DNA of 64,000 nt from Neckera pumila (GCA_963969595.1 OZ018415.1:10602001-10666000), one strand, 5' to 3'. Shown: positions 11,117-21,562, counted from the first letter of the stretch. The notes: generated by a model from the sequence alone, not told the origin. Numbers and translations are program-made.

Positions 11117-13186
11117 TAAGCTTTTAGATCTATGGTAGCTCTGAAGTCGTGCAGCTGTAAATTAGGCCCAAGTATATTGGGATAGGGTTCTGCTTCAACA
11201 GTATGGCATGCAAAAATTCATGCACTGAGTTCATTCCAGTGCAGTACTGCAGTTGGTGGACCCCCCGGAGACGTCGTCGTGAAGTAACACTGGGGGCTAT
11301 ATATATGCTACTTTTAGGTCCTCACGCTCCTATCGGGGTTTAGGGTCACATTTCAGTTTGTACTCCGGCTTGGACAACACAGTGGATGAACTCCACTTCT
11401 GTTAATTATATTGTTAATTATATTATGTTCTGCCAATTAAATTGTGCTGCGCATTAGGATTCCCCTCGGCACCAATAGGAGCCTCCAAGCAACGTTTTTT
11501 AGTTTTCTAAAATATTTGGTTCCAATTTTTTTTCTTAACATTTTATTTATTTATCTTGTAGTTTTCTTAATGCTTCAAAGCTCCGCGTTGCGCCGAGAGT
11601 GCCCCTACAATGCAGCGTGGAGTCCCCCTATTTAAAAAAAATAAAAAAATAAAAAAATAAAAATTTATAGCAAAATGTATCCCATCCCAATTTTTAAAAA
11701 ATTAAAAAAAACTATCAAAAAAAATGGGTAGCCAAATGTATGCCCTCCCAAATTTTAAAAAATTAAAAAAAAAAAAAAAATTGGTAGCAAGATGTATCCC
11801 CTCCGAAGTTTAAAAAAAAAAAAAAAAGTAGCAAAATGTATTACCTCCCAATTCTTAAAAAATTAAAAAAAAATTAAAAAAAAATAGGTAGCAAAATTTA
11901 TCCCGTCCCCCTTGCATTCCATCTTGGCGCCAAGGGGAGCTTCCAATGCCAAAAACATAACAAATCATAATAATTCTTCTAATGTTTAGATTTTATTTTA
12001 TGTGCTTAGGAGCTCCTACTGGCCTTGATGGAAGGCATGCAGTTAGACTTCAGTCATAACCAATACACAATAATAGGTACAAAAATTTACCAAATATCAT
12101 AAACTTTGATCTAATTTTTTGGATGGAAATCTAGAAAATGAAATGTGATTTGTAGCGGATTATGATCTTCAATAACTAAGGCGACCAAAATTGCAAGACA
12201 AAATTTCTAAGTGTACTTGTACATTTATTTATCTTCTTTCCAAAATGATAAAAAGGTAGAAAATGTACCATAATTTTGGAAAAATTTGGATGCATGAATT
12301 TAAACTTTGTCATTATAATGTTGATTTTTTTTTCAAATTTTTTTTTTCTTATATTCTTTTTCCTATATGTTGTTCATTTCTAAATGACTTGAAATGTCCA
12401 CCCTATGTAGCGAACTTTCCATAATGAATCACAATAAGGGTACCCCCACGCAGGACCTTTCTTTATATATATGTGACTTTATGCAACTGCCCACTTTTCA
12501 TTGGGATTGTCTCTATTTTTTTTTAAAAACAGACGCTATTAGCTTGCAATGTGCAAGTTGGAAAGTTCAGATATCTCTTCCCGATCTTCTCAAAACAGTT
12601 TACTACAAGATCCTATGGGTTCTGTGTGTTCTCGACGTTTTAAATTTTTCCCGAATTGCACCCTTTTACATTCGCATGACAATGTTGTAGGAATTTTGGT
12701 GAAAACATAGTCAGCATTTTAAAAAAAGTTACTGGCATGTATAATCCATTATCAATTTGTATAGTAAGCTTCTATATGAAACAGAAAACCGCCTAACATC
12801 ACTTCAGTGTGTGTTCTGCATGACAAAGGTGACCTTGACCCCTGAGGAAAGCAGTGGCAGTAGAGCACTGGCTACAAAATCAGACAAGGGATACGGTGGA
12901 ACCCACACACAACACTTAATCTCCCAAAAACGGGATTGAGAGAATAAATCCACTATTGTATCGAAATGCAGATAACAAAATGTTCACTCAGTCCATGTTC
13001 TGCAGTGCCTAGTCTTCTTGGACAAATCCAAAGAAGAAGGTTAATATGCAACAAAAAGAGGACCACATGAATGCATCAGTTTACAGTTCATGCTCTAACG
13101 TATGTCCATGCATGTGTTGCACACTGTGAGCAGAACTACACACAATGTTCTGCACATATAGTTCAGGAAGTCCTGCGCCAGTAGGG
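11117..13186. other. AT-rich centre of the MULE between the two convergent genes
   Basis: No gene is recognisable here. The segment holds two small inverted-repeat units around 11455-11616 and 11919-12041, a tandem repeat between them, and long A/T runs. Six copies of the GTYCTGC motif (11427, 12450, 12813, 12997, 13147, 13170) show that the segment belongs to the element. It probably contains the 3' ends of both transcripts, but no polyadenylation signal can be assigned with confidence. Confidence 0.5.
11455..12041. repeat. Tandem repeat flanked by two small GCATT...AATGC inverted-repeat units
   Basis: About four to five copies of a roughly 60-bp unit occupy 11665-11910. Each copy contains GTAGCAAAATGTATCCC-like text followed by TTAAAAAATTAAAAA. 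On either side are short units with matching inverse ends: 11455-11616 opens GCATTAGG and closes with its inverse, and 11919-12041 opens TTGCATTCCATC and closes GATGGAAGGCATGC. They look like MITE copies of one family with an amplified interior. Confidence 0.45.
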
Positions 13187-16100
13187 TTATTTCTTAGGAG
13201 TCCTCGTACGTGAAGCCTTCCTGCTTTTCGACTCCAAGAAACTACGGTACCTCTTCAGCGAGTTGTCCCCCGGAGTCCCCTCAAAAACCCGTGAGCTCAA
13301 GTTCTCTTCAACTCCAGCGAGGCCCCGGGCTACAAGTTCGATTTGCTTTCCCCTCGCGTTCTTCAGGTCTGCAAGGAGGAAGTCAAAGAGCCGAGGGTGT
13401 TCTGCTGCGCCGTCAACTAGAGCATCAAACAATTTTTCCGTCGTAACCTTAGGATTCTGAACTTTTTGAATGGCCTCGGCACCAGTGTGCAGAACGTTTA
13501 CTGCGCAATTCTTTAATACCCGGTCATCTATGGCAGTGGCGTTCTCAAGCTCCGGGAACATGTTCTGCATTGTTTCGGACGCCTCTTGACGTGGATGAAA
13601 GCACTAGGACAGCGGAATCTCCTTCTCCACTCCGTACGAAGTACCGGCCTCTCTGACAAGAAGTCCATCTGAAACCTCCGGGTGTAGGAGATGGAACACT
13701 TTCATTGTATGTTTGTAGATCATGCCCTGCAGTCCAACAGGACAGTCACATTGGACCCACTCTGAATCAGGTCCGAAGATGGTCCAAACCTTAAGAGCGT
13801 GGTTGATGGAGCTAACAACCGCGATGTCCTTCCCGTCCGGGTAGATAGTCACTGCCGAATCCGGAATGGTTTTGGCCCGGACTATCGCAGTGGCAACAAT
13901 CCCCTCCTGGTTCTTATTCCGCACGAACCCATAGACCTTGCACTGCACTGCGTATCAATAATGGGTGCACACATCTCCCACAAGATGGAAAATGAGCCAA
14001 TCTAATCTTCTACCATCAAACCGTTCGCGGGAGGACTTCAAAATGCTTTTCAAGTTCTCGTGGTAGGACTCGATAGCAGCATTCATGTTCTGCCCTGCGT
14101 GTGGAATCGTCCGGTTGCTCACGCACCACATTCCTGCCTTATTCCGCTAGTGTTTTTTCATGTAGTTCATGAAGGTGGCAGCATTTGGGCGTTCTTTAGA
14201 AAGGGTGTCAAGTGCCTGCTGCGCCCAGAGGACAAGATCGCAATCCACCGGCAGTCCTTTGCCGTACATGATGTCACCAATCGCGTTCAGCACATACGCC
14301 CGCTCTCCAATAGTCGAAATTTTCTTCACCGCATTCTCTTTCCAGGCCTTCCGAACATGCTAGAGGCACAGAAAAATTGCACAGTGCGGCCAAATTGTCC
14401 TGCATAATCCTTATCATCTTAAACATTGGCATCCGGTTTTCAGGAGTTATACGCTTGAGCTCAAAGAATTTTCCAGAGTCCACCCTAAATTGAAAATACA
14501 TAATACTTAAATGCCGCGTGCTTTCAGTTTCAGGTGGTGGTCCTGCACATGTACCTAAGGATGTCCTGTCGTACATGGCTATGTACAGCCGAGTACGACT
14601 GAAGCTACGTGGACATTGACAATTCTTCCTAAGATGAGAGTGTATCCATAACTAAAACCGGGCGGAAGTACCTGAGCACATTTATCTCAGCTTGAGCATT
14701 GTCGACGATAATTGATGTCGGAGACCAGGACCGGTGGTCTTTAAGTACTCGATTCTACAACTCTTGGAGAACATACCGCAGGTCCTGCTCTCGGCACAGG
14801 GAGATGACAAAGAATGCGACTGGAATTCCGTTTCTCCACTCATTAAAAACCATCACCGTGTACAAGGGGTACTGCAGTCCATGCTCATTGTCAGATCATC
14901 TCATATTGTCTATTTCTTCTAGCTCTATGTGGAGGGGAAAACTTCTTTCGAGTTTTAACCCTGGAAGTAATGATGCAGAACCCAGAAACTTCATTATAAT
15001 TAGAGTTGTCTACCGGAATCAAAGCATTTGGAAGTGCTTGAGAGTAGTGAGGCGCACCCGAGTAACGGATGTGCCAAACGTGGCATCAATGGAGAGTGCG
15101 CTGTTGTGATCGCACTTCGCAAGCATCTCCAACTGCCATGGAGTTTGTATCCCTAGAGTGAATGGTGTATTGTCCTACTTCTTTTCATTCAGATCTAGGA
15201 GGCCATGTTCTCGGTAGCAGAACACTGAGTCTGGGTTCTCGTCAACCCACATCTTCACGCTTCTGGGATCACTGGCATGCCTCTGCCAAAGCGCTTTGTC
15301 TCTCGTTTTGGCGAGGTTTTGGACGTCCTGTGCCTGCAGGAATGTGTCCCTACTAACCTTGCCGCTCTCTGCTGCCAAGTTCTTCACAAACGTCTTATGC
15401 TGTTGCATGACCTGGGAAAAGGACAGGACCAAGCCAGAGAAGGTTCGTCAGGTGTTTCTTCATCTCGTCTAAAAGCGCAGAACCCAGATTATCCTTGAAT
15501 TCGGGAACCCGGACTACGTGAACAACATGACCTTCTTTGTTGGTATGGTGGGAATGGCGGTAAATGATCTGGCAGATTTCTGGGTCCTGGTATAGCTGCT
15601 TGGCAAAGAAGCAGCATTGGCATCCTCGTTTTATTGATCTTCCGGATTGCTTCTTACCAATTCTCTTCCGCTTTCCTTGACTCAGTTGTGTAGTAGGAAA
15701 AACATCATACTCAGGAACTACCTTCTTGCCTCTCCGTTTACCCATGCTATTCTCTGCAGCCTTCTTTCTTTTCTTAGTTGATGAGTCCAAAACTGCTTGG
15801 ACGTCTTGTGGCACGACTTCAGAGTGGTTTTGCGGCCCAAAGCAGCAGTGGTATCTGTAGTATCAGTGCAAACGAGGATGCAAATGTCAATCAGTGAAAC
15901 CAGACCGAAGTTTTGAACAATTACTCCTGCTTAATCATGGAGAGCCAGTGTGCATGTTGCCCTATCAAGGTGGCCACAGATTGCATGAATTTGTTTGGTG
16001 ACTTGCAGGACAGAACCTTCGCACCTTTGCAAGTTGGATACCCTAATTCTTAAGCCGACATGTTGGGTAAGAGTTTCCAGTTGCACTTACCGGATAATTT

Positions 16101-16452
16101 GGGAAGCGGAGTAAGCCTGTGGTCTGGCTAATGACCCTGCGGCATTTTTCTTCTTTACGTGGCAGTTGAAGGTAGCTGGGTATTCGGGGTTCTGTTGCTG
16201 CCCTTCGACAAAATCTTCTAATCATTCCCAGGGAATGGCTGCAATTTCGGAGATGACGACGGAACGATTGCCAGTGGTCTCATGCGGAATCCAAACGAGG
16301 TCAGCGTACCTGATGAGGCCTAATTTTGAGTACTGCACCATGTCCTGCATTTCTCGAACGAGCTCCGCCTCGCGCTCCGGGTCATAAGCTCCAGCTGCCT
16401 CTTGCTTCTCCTCCTCAGATGCTGATGATTCGAAGTCATCGGTGGACTCCAT
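13187..16452 (-). pseudogene. MULE transposase (DDE plus SWIM zinc finger), inactivated
   Basis: The start chosen is the ATG at 16450-16452, opening an acidic N-terminus; the first exon ends at a GTAAGT donor near 16091. A Lys-rich stretch and a Cys/His block (GCQCCFFAKQ ... YRHSHHTNKEGH, about 15600-15510) follow. The MULE catalytic core has Asp in SIDATFGT (15085-15087), Asp in IIVDNAQAEIN (14701-14703) and Glu in MNAAIESYHENLK (14069-14071). A SWIM finger follows, with CDC at 13742-13750 and its final CxH at 13709-13717. Here the Cys is replaced by Tyr through a single transition. An extra C-terminal domain ends at 13187. In-frame stops are at 16222, 15175, 14755, about 13967 and 13604. 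A frame change near 15430 may be an indel or an unrecognised intron. Several introns are likely but not all could be placed. Confidence 0.8.
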
Positions 16453-17283
16453 GATCGCCGTCGAGGAAGTACCATGAAATTTGGAAGACACGACACGCAC
16501 TCCGATGGCAGGACGCCCGCACGAAGGAGACACTGAACTCTAAATTCCGCTGTGTTTTGCACTGTTGCTCTCGTGACATGCAGGTCGGTGTTGCGAAGCA
16601 TGTGTAATACGTTGACTACGTAGTATACCTCCTCTGTACAATCATCTAAGTAGGCGTAGCACGGATTGCATGACACGCTCTAAATCCTACCTAAAGAGAT
16701 AATATAATCAAATAGTCCCTGCGAATGTGTGCAGTCCACTGCGAACATGCGCCAAAATAGGAAAACGGCAAAGCGGCAACAGTAGCGCCGGCAAATATCC
16801 ATGAGCGGCCCCGAAACCCTAAACCGCCGGCGCCAACAGAATTATGGGTGTGATATAGGAAATCAAGTAAACCTAAAATCGCATGCAGAACATTCCCGAC
16901 ATTTTCAACGGTCTGCTCATTGTGGTTGCAAAATACATTCATCATTTTTATTTCAAGTGGAACAGAAAAATGCCTAAAGCACAGCAGTTGTGAAACCCCA
17001 CTTCGTGAGTGTCGCAATCGGAATTTTTAGTTTTTTCTGATTGTCTAAATAATGGAACGGAAACAGGTAATTAGGATCCGTATCCAGTTAGAGGGGCAGA
17101 AGGAAACTAGGGATAGGCAACGCTAATCCAGTAAGGAGAAAACTGTATTTGATCCGGTCAGAATGTTAGTATTCAGGAGCGGAATCACATCCGGATCTCA
17201 CCTCAGATCGGATTAGGATTGGACCGGATCAATAGAGAACCAGACCGAAAAAGGTCATGATGACCTGCCAGGGGTCCTGAGAC

Positions 17284-17291
17284 TATATAAA
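17284..17291 (+). promoter_or_regulatory. TATA box (TATATAAA)
   Basis: A consensus TATATAAA is followed by a pyrimidine-rich stretch, about 280 bp before the ORF at 17566. A second TATATAAG lies at 17941-17948 after the ORF. These are sequence matches only; transcription is inferred. Confidence 0.4.
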
Positions 17292-17565
17292 GGCTGGTCG
17301 TCCTCATTTTCACTTCTTTACTCCCCTCGAGCTCTGGAGCTGACCATGAGCGCTTTTACGCCTCCGTCCGCGCCAGAGCCATTGTATGTATGTGCGCTTC
17401 CGGCTGGGCAGGTCTGAGAGTGTAGAAAGAGTAAAGAACGTGTGGGTTGCAGGTTTTGTGTGTACTTTCCGGTTGAGATCGGATGAGAGGAAGTGAGGAA
17501 CGAGACGTGCGGCTAGGAGAGAGTGAGGTAGCGATCGGTAAGGGTCCAGCGGTCGTCTACTGTCC

Positions 17566-17880
17566 ATGCCTCAGCTGCGTAAGACCAGACCGGGCGCGCC
17601 CAGTTCCTCCTCCGACGTCAAGCTCCGGAAGATAGTTCCGGTCATTCCTATAGAAGAACCGGCCCGGACTGAGCTCATGGAGGACCTCAACACCATGGGG
17701 TGCCTAGTCCTGATGGATAAACCCTGGGGGTTTCGGGAGGAGCGGATGGTTAGGGAGATCAAGTGTAAGATGTCGAACGAGTTCGACAATACTCTCCGGG
17801 GCCGCCCGACCGAATGGGAAGAAGAAAGGTGGAGGGAAGTTTACAACTTCCGGATGGGAGGTTCCAGTCTGGCCGGTTAG
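17566..17880 (+). CDS. Small unidentified ORF in the motif-free segment of the MULE
   Basis: The 104-residue frame starts at an ATG in a TATA-preceded region. The protein has a basic, Ser-rich N-terminus, a central KIVPVIPIEEPART stretch and a C-terminal EWEEERWREVYNFRMGG segment ending in SSLAG. The C-terminal part has the look of a conserved domain start, and the frame may be a 5' exon or a truncated gene. I do not recognise the family. It may be a captured host exon or part of another element's gag-like protein. Confidence 0.35.
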   Translation: MPQLRKTRPGAPSSSSDVKLRKIVPVIPIEEPARTELMEDLNTMGCLVLMDKPWGFREERMVREIKCKMSNEFDNTLRGRPTEWEEERWREVYNFRMGGSSLAG

Positions 17881-18992
17881 GATCGGACCCGGATGTCCAG
17901 CGTGGATTTCTGAGGGCCTTTTTGGTTTGTAACCAAGTTGTATATAAGTCAGCCCCTGCTTGGGAGCTGGGAGTTTTTTCACCTCATTTTCGCGTACGTC
18001 TTCTCTTGGCCTCTTGTTGCGTGTCTCTCCGGTGTGCGGCAGGGTTGTGTGGTGAGGAGTTAGGAAGGCGCATGCTAGTGTGGGTGAGATTTCTCCCTTT
18101 GGCGTTCTTGTTTTGATCTTATGTGCAGGTGAGCGGGTTGCGAAAGTGTTGGGAGTGGATTCCAGTTCCTTAGCAGCTCTAAAGTTTAGGATTCCGGGCG
18201 AGACAGCCGTTGTTAGGCTAGGAGGATAGGGAGGGATTCCTTAGTCGTGCTAGAACTCCTGGGTGGTAAATCCAGTTGAGTGTCCAATCTCCTGAGAGAT
18301 CTCGCTACCTCAGTGGGCAAACGGAAGGACTTTAGTGGATGTTGGAACGGACGGGTTCACTTGCAACCGCCTGGCTTTGCACAGACGGAACGTGGCGCTA
18401 AGGTCGTTGTAGTATGGAAGGATCGTACGGGGGGTCCTTGTGTGACCGGTGATCCAAGGAGTTTTTTGGATTGCTGTGAAGGATCAAACCGGGTCCAGGT
18501 TAGTGTAGAGAATTGGGGTAGGACGAAGTGGGTCTTCAGCCACTATAATTCACGGAAGGAGCGGCGGGCCTGCCACTCTCAAAAACAAGGGGCAAACCCT
18601 CTGATGGTGAAACAGAGGTAAAACTAAACCGGATGGTAGTAAGAGCGGATGTGAGTTGATCAGACCAGATCGGAAAGTAAACCGGATCGGAGAAGGAGAA
18701 GAGGGTCTGATTATAGTTCTTGGTGTTGTTGTATTTCCGGTTGTTATGTTTGAACCGGAAGAGGAAATATACGTACTGACTTAGCTTAGAGACTAAATAA
18801 GGCTATCTACTTCACAGAATCTCGTGGGTTCGATCTTTAGAGTCACTTTGTTATACTTTAAAGTGGTTTTTGGTAGTATAACTGGGAAATTGCTTGCCTT
18901 GTGCTGCGACAGTGAGGAAGGACGACGACGCTGATTTTTGGCAGTATGTCATGGAGCAGTTGGAAATGCAGAACGTCTGCTTGCATTCGACT

Positions 18993-19260
18993 TCCTGCAA
19001 TAAATTCACCGTCATCATTTGTGAACCTCCAAGCCGTCCCGTCGAGGCGCGCTGGACATCGTTCATTCCCTCCGTTGGGGTCCTCTCCGTCGGGTTTGCG
19101 GAAATCGTCGTCGCGTCAGGGAGCGCCCTCCGCACGTTCCCAAAGAATCGGGCTGTCCTTTGTGGGTCGGCCAAGCCGCGACGTGCAGGCCGGGCCCGAC
19201 CTGGACCCCGCGCGCCACGTCAGGCGGGCCCTCAAAGGATGGCACGATTTAATGTCCTGC
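18993..19260 (-). repeat. Right terminal inverted repeat of the MULE
   Basis: This is the inverse of 5259-5511, ending in GTCCTGC at the insertion site. It contains a 15-bp indel (near 19070-19085) relative to the left arm, apparently a short duplication around CGGAG. Confidence 0.9.
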
Positions 19261-19269
19261 CTTTGTTTG
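19261..19269. repeat. Right target-site duplication of the MULE (CTTTGTTTG)
   Basis: Identical to 5250-5258 and directly adjacent to the terminal GTCCTGC. Confidence 0.92.
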
Positions 19270-19754
19270 TCAGGACCCAGATCAGTCTTTGGTCTTGCTC
19301 ATCCCGTCAACAGTGAGTCAGTACTGCAGTGCTGAAGCTGAACTTTTGTGTGCAAGATTCCTCTCATCCTCTCTTCCTCTTCACCTCTCCTCCTCTCCTG
19401 TAAAAGTAGTACTGCTAGTGTGTCGAATGTCAACGAGGAGGAGAGGAGGAGGCTGGTTCATTTCATCAGTTGCCTGTCAGGAACCTTCAGTTGTCGGTTG
19501 GGCCCATTTTGTTTTTTTATTTTTATTTCTAACTTTTTGAAACCAAGGAAACGCAATTCTTGCTGGGCCCCCATTGGACTGAATGCAGTAAGTTAAGCTT
19601 ATCCCAGACTGGAATCAAGTCTGGACAGAATCAGGGTTTGTAGGGCAGTAGCGGCACCACAAACTAACTTACTCACTGGAGCCTAGATTAAAAATTGGGG
19701 GAACTGATTGCTGCGGGTTAACTATTCCAGTACCAAGGCTATTCCGGATCGAGC
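19270..19754. other. Flank between the MULE and a MITE; no gene recognised
   Basis: This stretch should continue from the sequence left of 5250 before the MULE inserted. It contains a CTCTTCCTCTTCACCTCTCC pyrimidine tract near 19370. No domain or splice structure is recognisable. Confidence 0.4.
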
Positions 19755-20142
19755 TTAGAGCATCGCCACCCACTCCCCGCATACACGGCTTGGGGAATGG
19801 GGTGGTTGGGGCCTTGCTCCTTTCGGGCCGCTTCCATGCACAACCTGTTCACAGGGAAGCGGGACACAAAAACAAGACAAACTCATGCATTAATGGCTTG
19901 TCATAACCAAGAGCCAACCGAAATGCTAGTTCATTAAAAAAATTTAAGAAATGGACCACTAACCAACAAAGTCAACAAGATCAAGGCCCAAGCCAAAGCG
20001 TGGCGGGAACGGGGAGCTAGTGTTTGGAGATCTCATTTTGGAGTGCCCGGTCATCTTTTGTCTCTTTCCCGTGAATGGATGGCTCGCTTTTTCTTCCCGG
20101 CCCGGGAGCTTGGCAATGAATTTAAAAGTGGCAATGCTCTTA
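19755..20142. mobile_element. PIF/Harbinger-type MITE, TTA duplication
   Basis: The element at 19758-20139 (382 bp) starts GAGCATCGCCACCC and ends with the inverse GTGGCAATGCTC, between TTA at 19755-19757 and 20140-20142. GAGCATC ends with a TTA (TWA) duplication are typical of plant PIF/Harbinger MITEs. It encodes nothing and resembles in its ends the element at 27405-28156. Confidence 0.6.
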
Positions 20143-20445
20143 TAATTGTATGACAAGCCTCTTGCGGAGGTAAAGCCCAGGATGAATGTAAAAAAAAAGA
20201 CCCCCTATTTTAAGCCGTCTTTTATCAATTGTTAAGACCTCACCTAGCTAATTTGGGGCCTTTGATTGCAATATGAACTCAGAATTTGCAACCCAACCCG
20301 AGGGCAGGGCCCAGTGAGGCCCCTCATGGCCAACCACTCCAGGAACCCCCCTACCCCCCAGCTGCAGTTGCGTCGATCGTAGAGGCTCGAAGACGAAACC
20401 GTCTGCCCGTCCAATTGGGGTTGGCCGTCCCCCACTCGAGCAAAT
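20143..20445. other. Left flank of the copia element; possibly part of a LINE-like remnant
   Basis: The stretch contains an A-run at about 20190 after GGATGAATGT, which may be an old retroposon tail. It continues, after removal of the copia element, into the LINE-like 3' tail at 26848-27012. No gene is seen. Confidence 0.35.
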
Positions 20446-20450
20446 ACCCG

Positions 20451-20667
20451 TGTTCAGAACCGTAGTGTGAACGCTCCCCATAATGCATGGTGGATTAGTC
20501 AACAAAGTAGTAGATGCTATTTCTTAGCCAATACGGAGAGAGTACTATTGATCTTCTCTCTCCTTTTGTATATACTTCCATCCTTCAATGTTAGTGTATG
20601 TATTATTCTCTTGTATACTTTCATGTTATTGTTCTTTGAGTTTGCGTTTCATTTATTATTCTCAACA
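20451..20667 (+). repeat. 5' long terminal repeat of the copia element
   Basis: The LTR is 217 bp, TGTTCAGAACC to TTCTCAACA, and matches 26626-26842. By eye I count about 10 differences (roughly 4.6 percent). It is preceded by the target duplication ACCCG at 20446-20450. The primer-binding site follows directly, starting CGTTATCAGCACG at 20668; this sequence is typical of plant copia elements primed by a methionine tRNA fragment. Confidence 0.9.
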
Positions 20668-21562
20668 CGTTATCAGCACGCTCTTCGTCTTTTATTTTTG
20701 AATTTCTTAAGTTTACAAGATCCCGATTTAGATTTTATTTTGAAGAGGAGGCTTGCACCTCCCCATTTTTTTTTCCTCTCTGTTGCTCTCTCTATACTCT
20801 CTATGCAGCTCTCCGCTCTATGCACCCCCTTCCCCTCCATTTTTTTTCTTTTCTCCACAGAAGCACTTGCTCCGTCCCCTGGCCTGCCTTCCACCTCCTG
20901 GCCTGCTCCTCGCCTCTGCTTCCTCCTGCTCTCCTACCCTCCGTCTCTTCCCTGCCCTCCATTTCTCCAACCCACTACTCACTAAGCTTCCCACCTGTTT
21001 GCCTCAACCGAGCTCCCCATGTGTGCCTTAGCCGGGCTCCTTACCTGTTCGCCTCACTCGCCCCCTCCTGCCCTTTTGGACTTCATTTTTTTTCTTTCCT
21101 CTTCTGCGACTTTTCTTGTCCATATTTTTGTTTCCACTTCTTCTGAAGCTCTCCCCCTTCGCCTCTTTTCTTCTATTCTCTACGCTGCTTCAACCAACAC
21201 TTTGTCACTTCAAGTCTTTTTAGTTTCCTCTCCAAACTCCAACTATTTTATTTTATTTTATTTTCATTTTTCATTTTTCATTTATAATTTCTATATATCT
21301 TTATCTTTATCCTTCCATTTTTTTTATCTCTATTTTTCATCTTTATCTTTATCTTTATTACTTATTATTTACTATTTACTACTTATTATTTATTAGTTTT
21401 ATTTTTATTTTTATTTATTTCATTTCATTTTATCTTTATCTTTATCTCCAATTTCATATTTATCTTTATCTTCCTATAAAAACCCTAATTTTTTTTTCAG
21501 ATCCAAATTTCCTTTTTTTTTCAAACCCTAATTTCTCCCCGTAGTTATTTTCATTGTACAAC

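Larger units (their letters stand above)
16892..18967. other. Compositionally distinct segment inside the MULE, lacking the GTYCTGC motif
   Basis: No GTYCTGC or GCAGRAC occurs between 16892 and 18967, whereas the rest of the element has one about every 300 bp. The segment has recurring CCGGAT/ATCCGG-type words, two TATA-like boxes and one ORF. It could be a captured host fragment, as in Pack-MULEs, or a later insertion. I could not find bounding duplications. Confidence 0.5.
5259..19260. mobile_element. Complete 14-kb Mutator-like element (TIR-MULE) carrying a Ulp1-like gene
   Basis: The element is bounded by GCAGGAC at 5259 and GTCCTGC ending at 19260, with a perfect 9-bp target duplication outside both ends. 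Long inverted repeats (5259-5511 and 18993-19260), a DDE transposase with a SWIM finger on the minus strand and a Ulp1/SENP-type protease gene on the plus strand identify a MULE. MULEs with Ulp1-like cargo are known in flowering plants as the Kaonashi type. The two genes converge on an AT-rich centre (11120-13186) that holds smaller repeats. A 2-kb segment at about 16892-18967 differs in composition. Both genes carry nonsense changes, so this copy is not autonomous. Being bounded by an intact duplication, it appears to have inserted as one unit. Confidence 0.92.
5259..19260. repeat. Dispersed GTYCTGC / GCAGRAC motif, 40 copies
   Basis: Exact matches start at 5259, 5506, 5576, 6412, 6484, 7369, 7381, 7405, 7525, 7912, 8688, 9006, 9149, 9175, 9388, 9880, 10256, 10748, 11427, 12450, 12813, 12997, 13147, 13170, 13399, 13489, 13562, 14087, 14397, 14540, 14782, 14975, 15217, 15477, 16005, 16342, 16508, 16885, 18968 and 19254. 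Most extend to TGTYCTGCA or its complement. They lie in introns, exons and noncoding DNA on both strands. About 3.4 would be expected by chance in 14 kb at equal base frequencies. The first and last are the exact element termini, pointing to recognition by an element protein. Confidence 0.85.

Noticed and set aside
11660..11910. Regularly spaced repeat that might suggest a CRISPR array
   Set aside because: The units are imperfect, AT-rich and without unique spacers, in a plant nuclear transposon.
17566..17880. Reading the ORF as an LTR-retrotransposon gag
   Set aside because: No flanking LTRs, primer site or pol domains were found near it.
5259..19260. Possible stop-codon reassignment (TAG read as Gln) in the MULE
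   Set aside because: Some stops stand at Trp or Arg positions, TGA also occurs, and the copia element shows TAA as well, so decay by deamination explains the pattern better.
20467..21396. Overlapping Pro/Ser/Phe-rich frames
   Set aside because: They fall in the pyrimidine-rich copia leader, whose composition keeps frames open.
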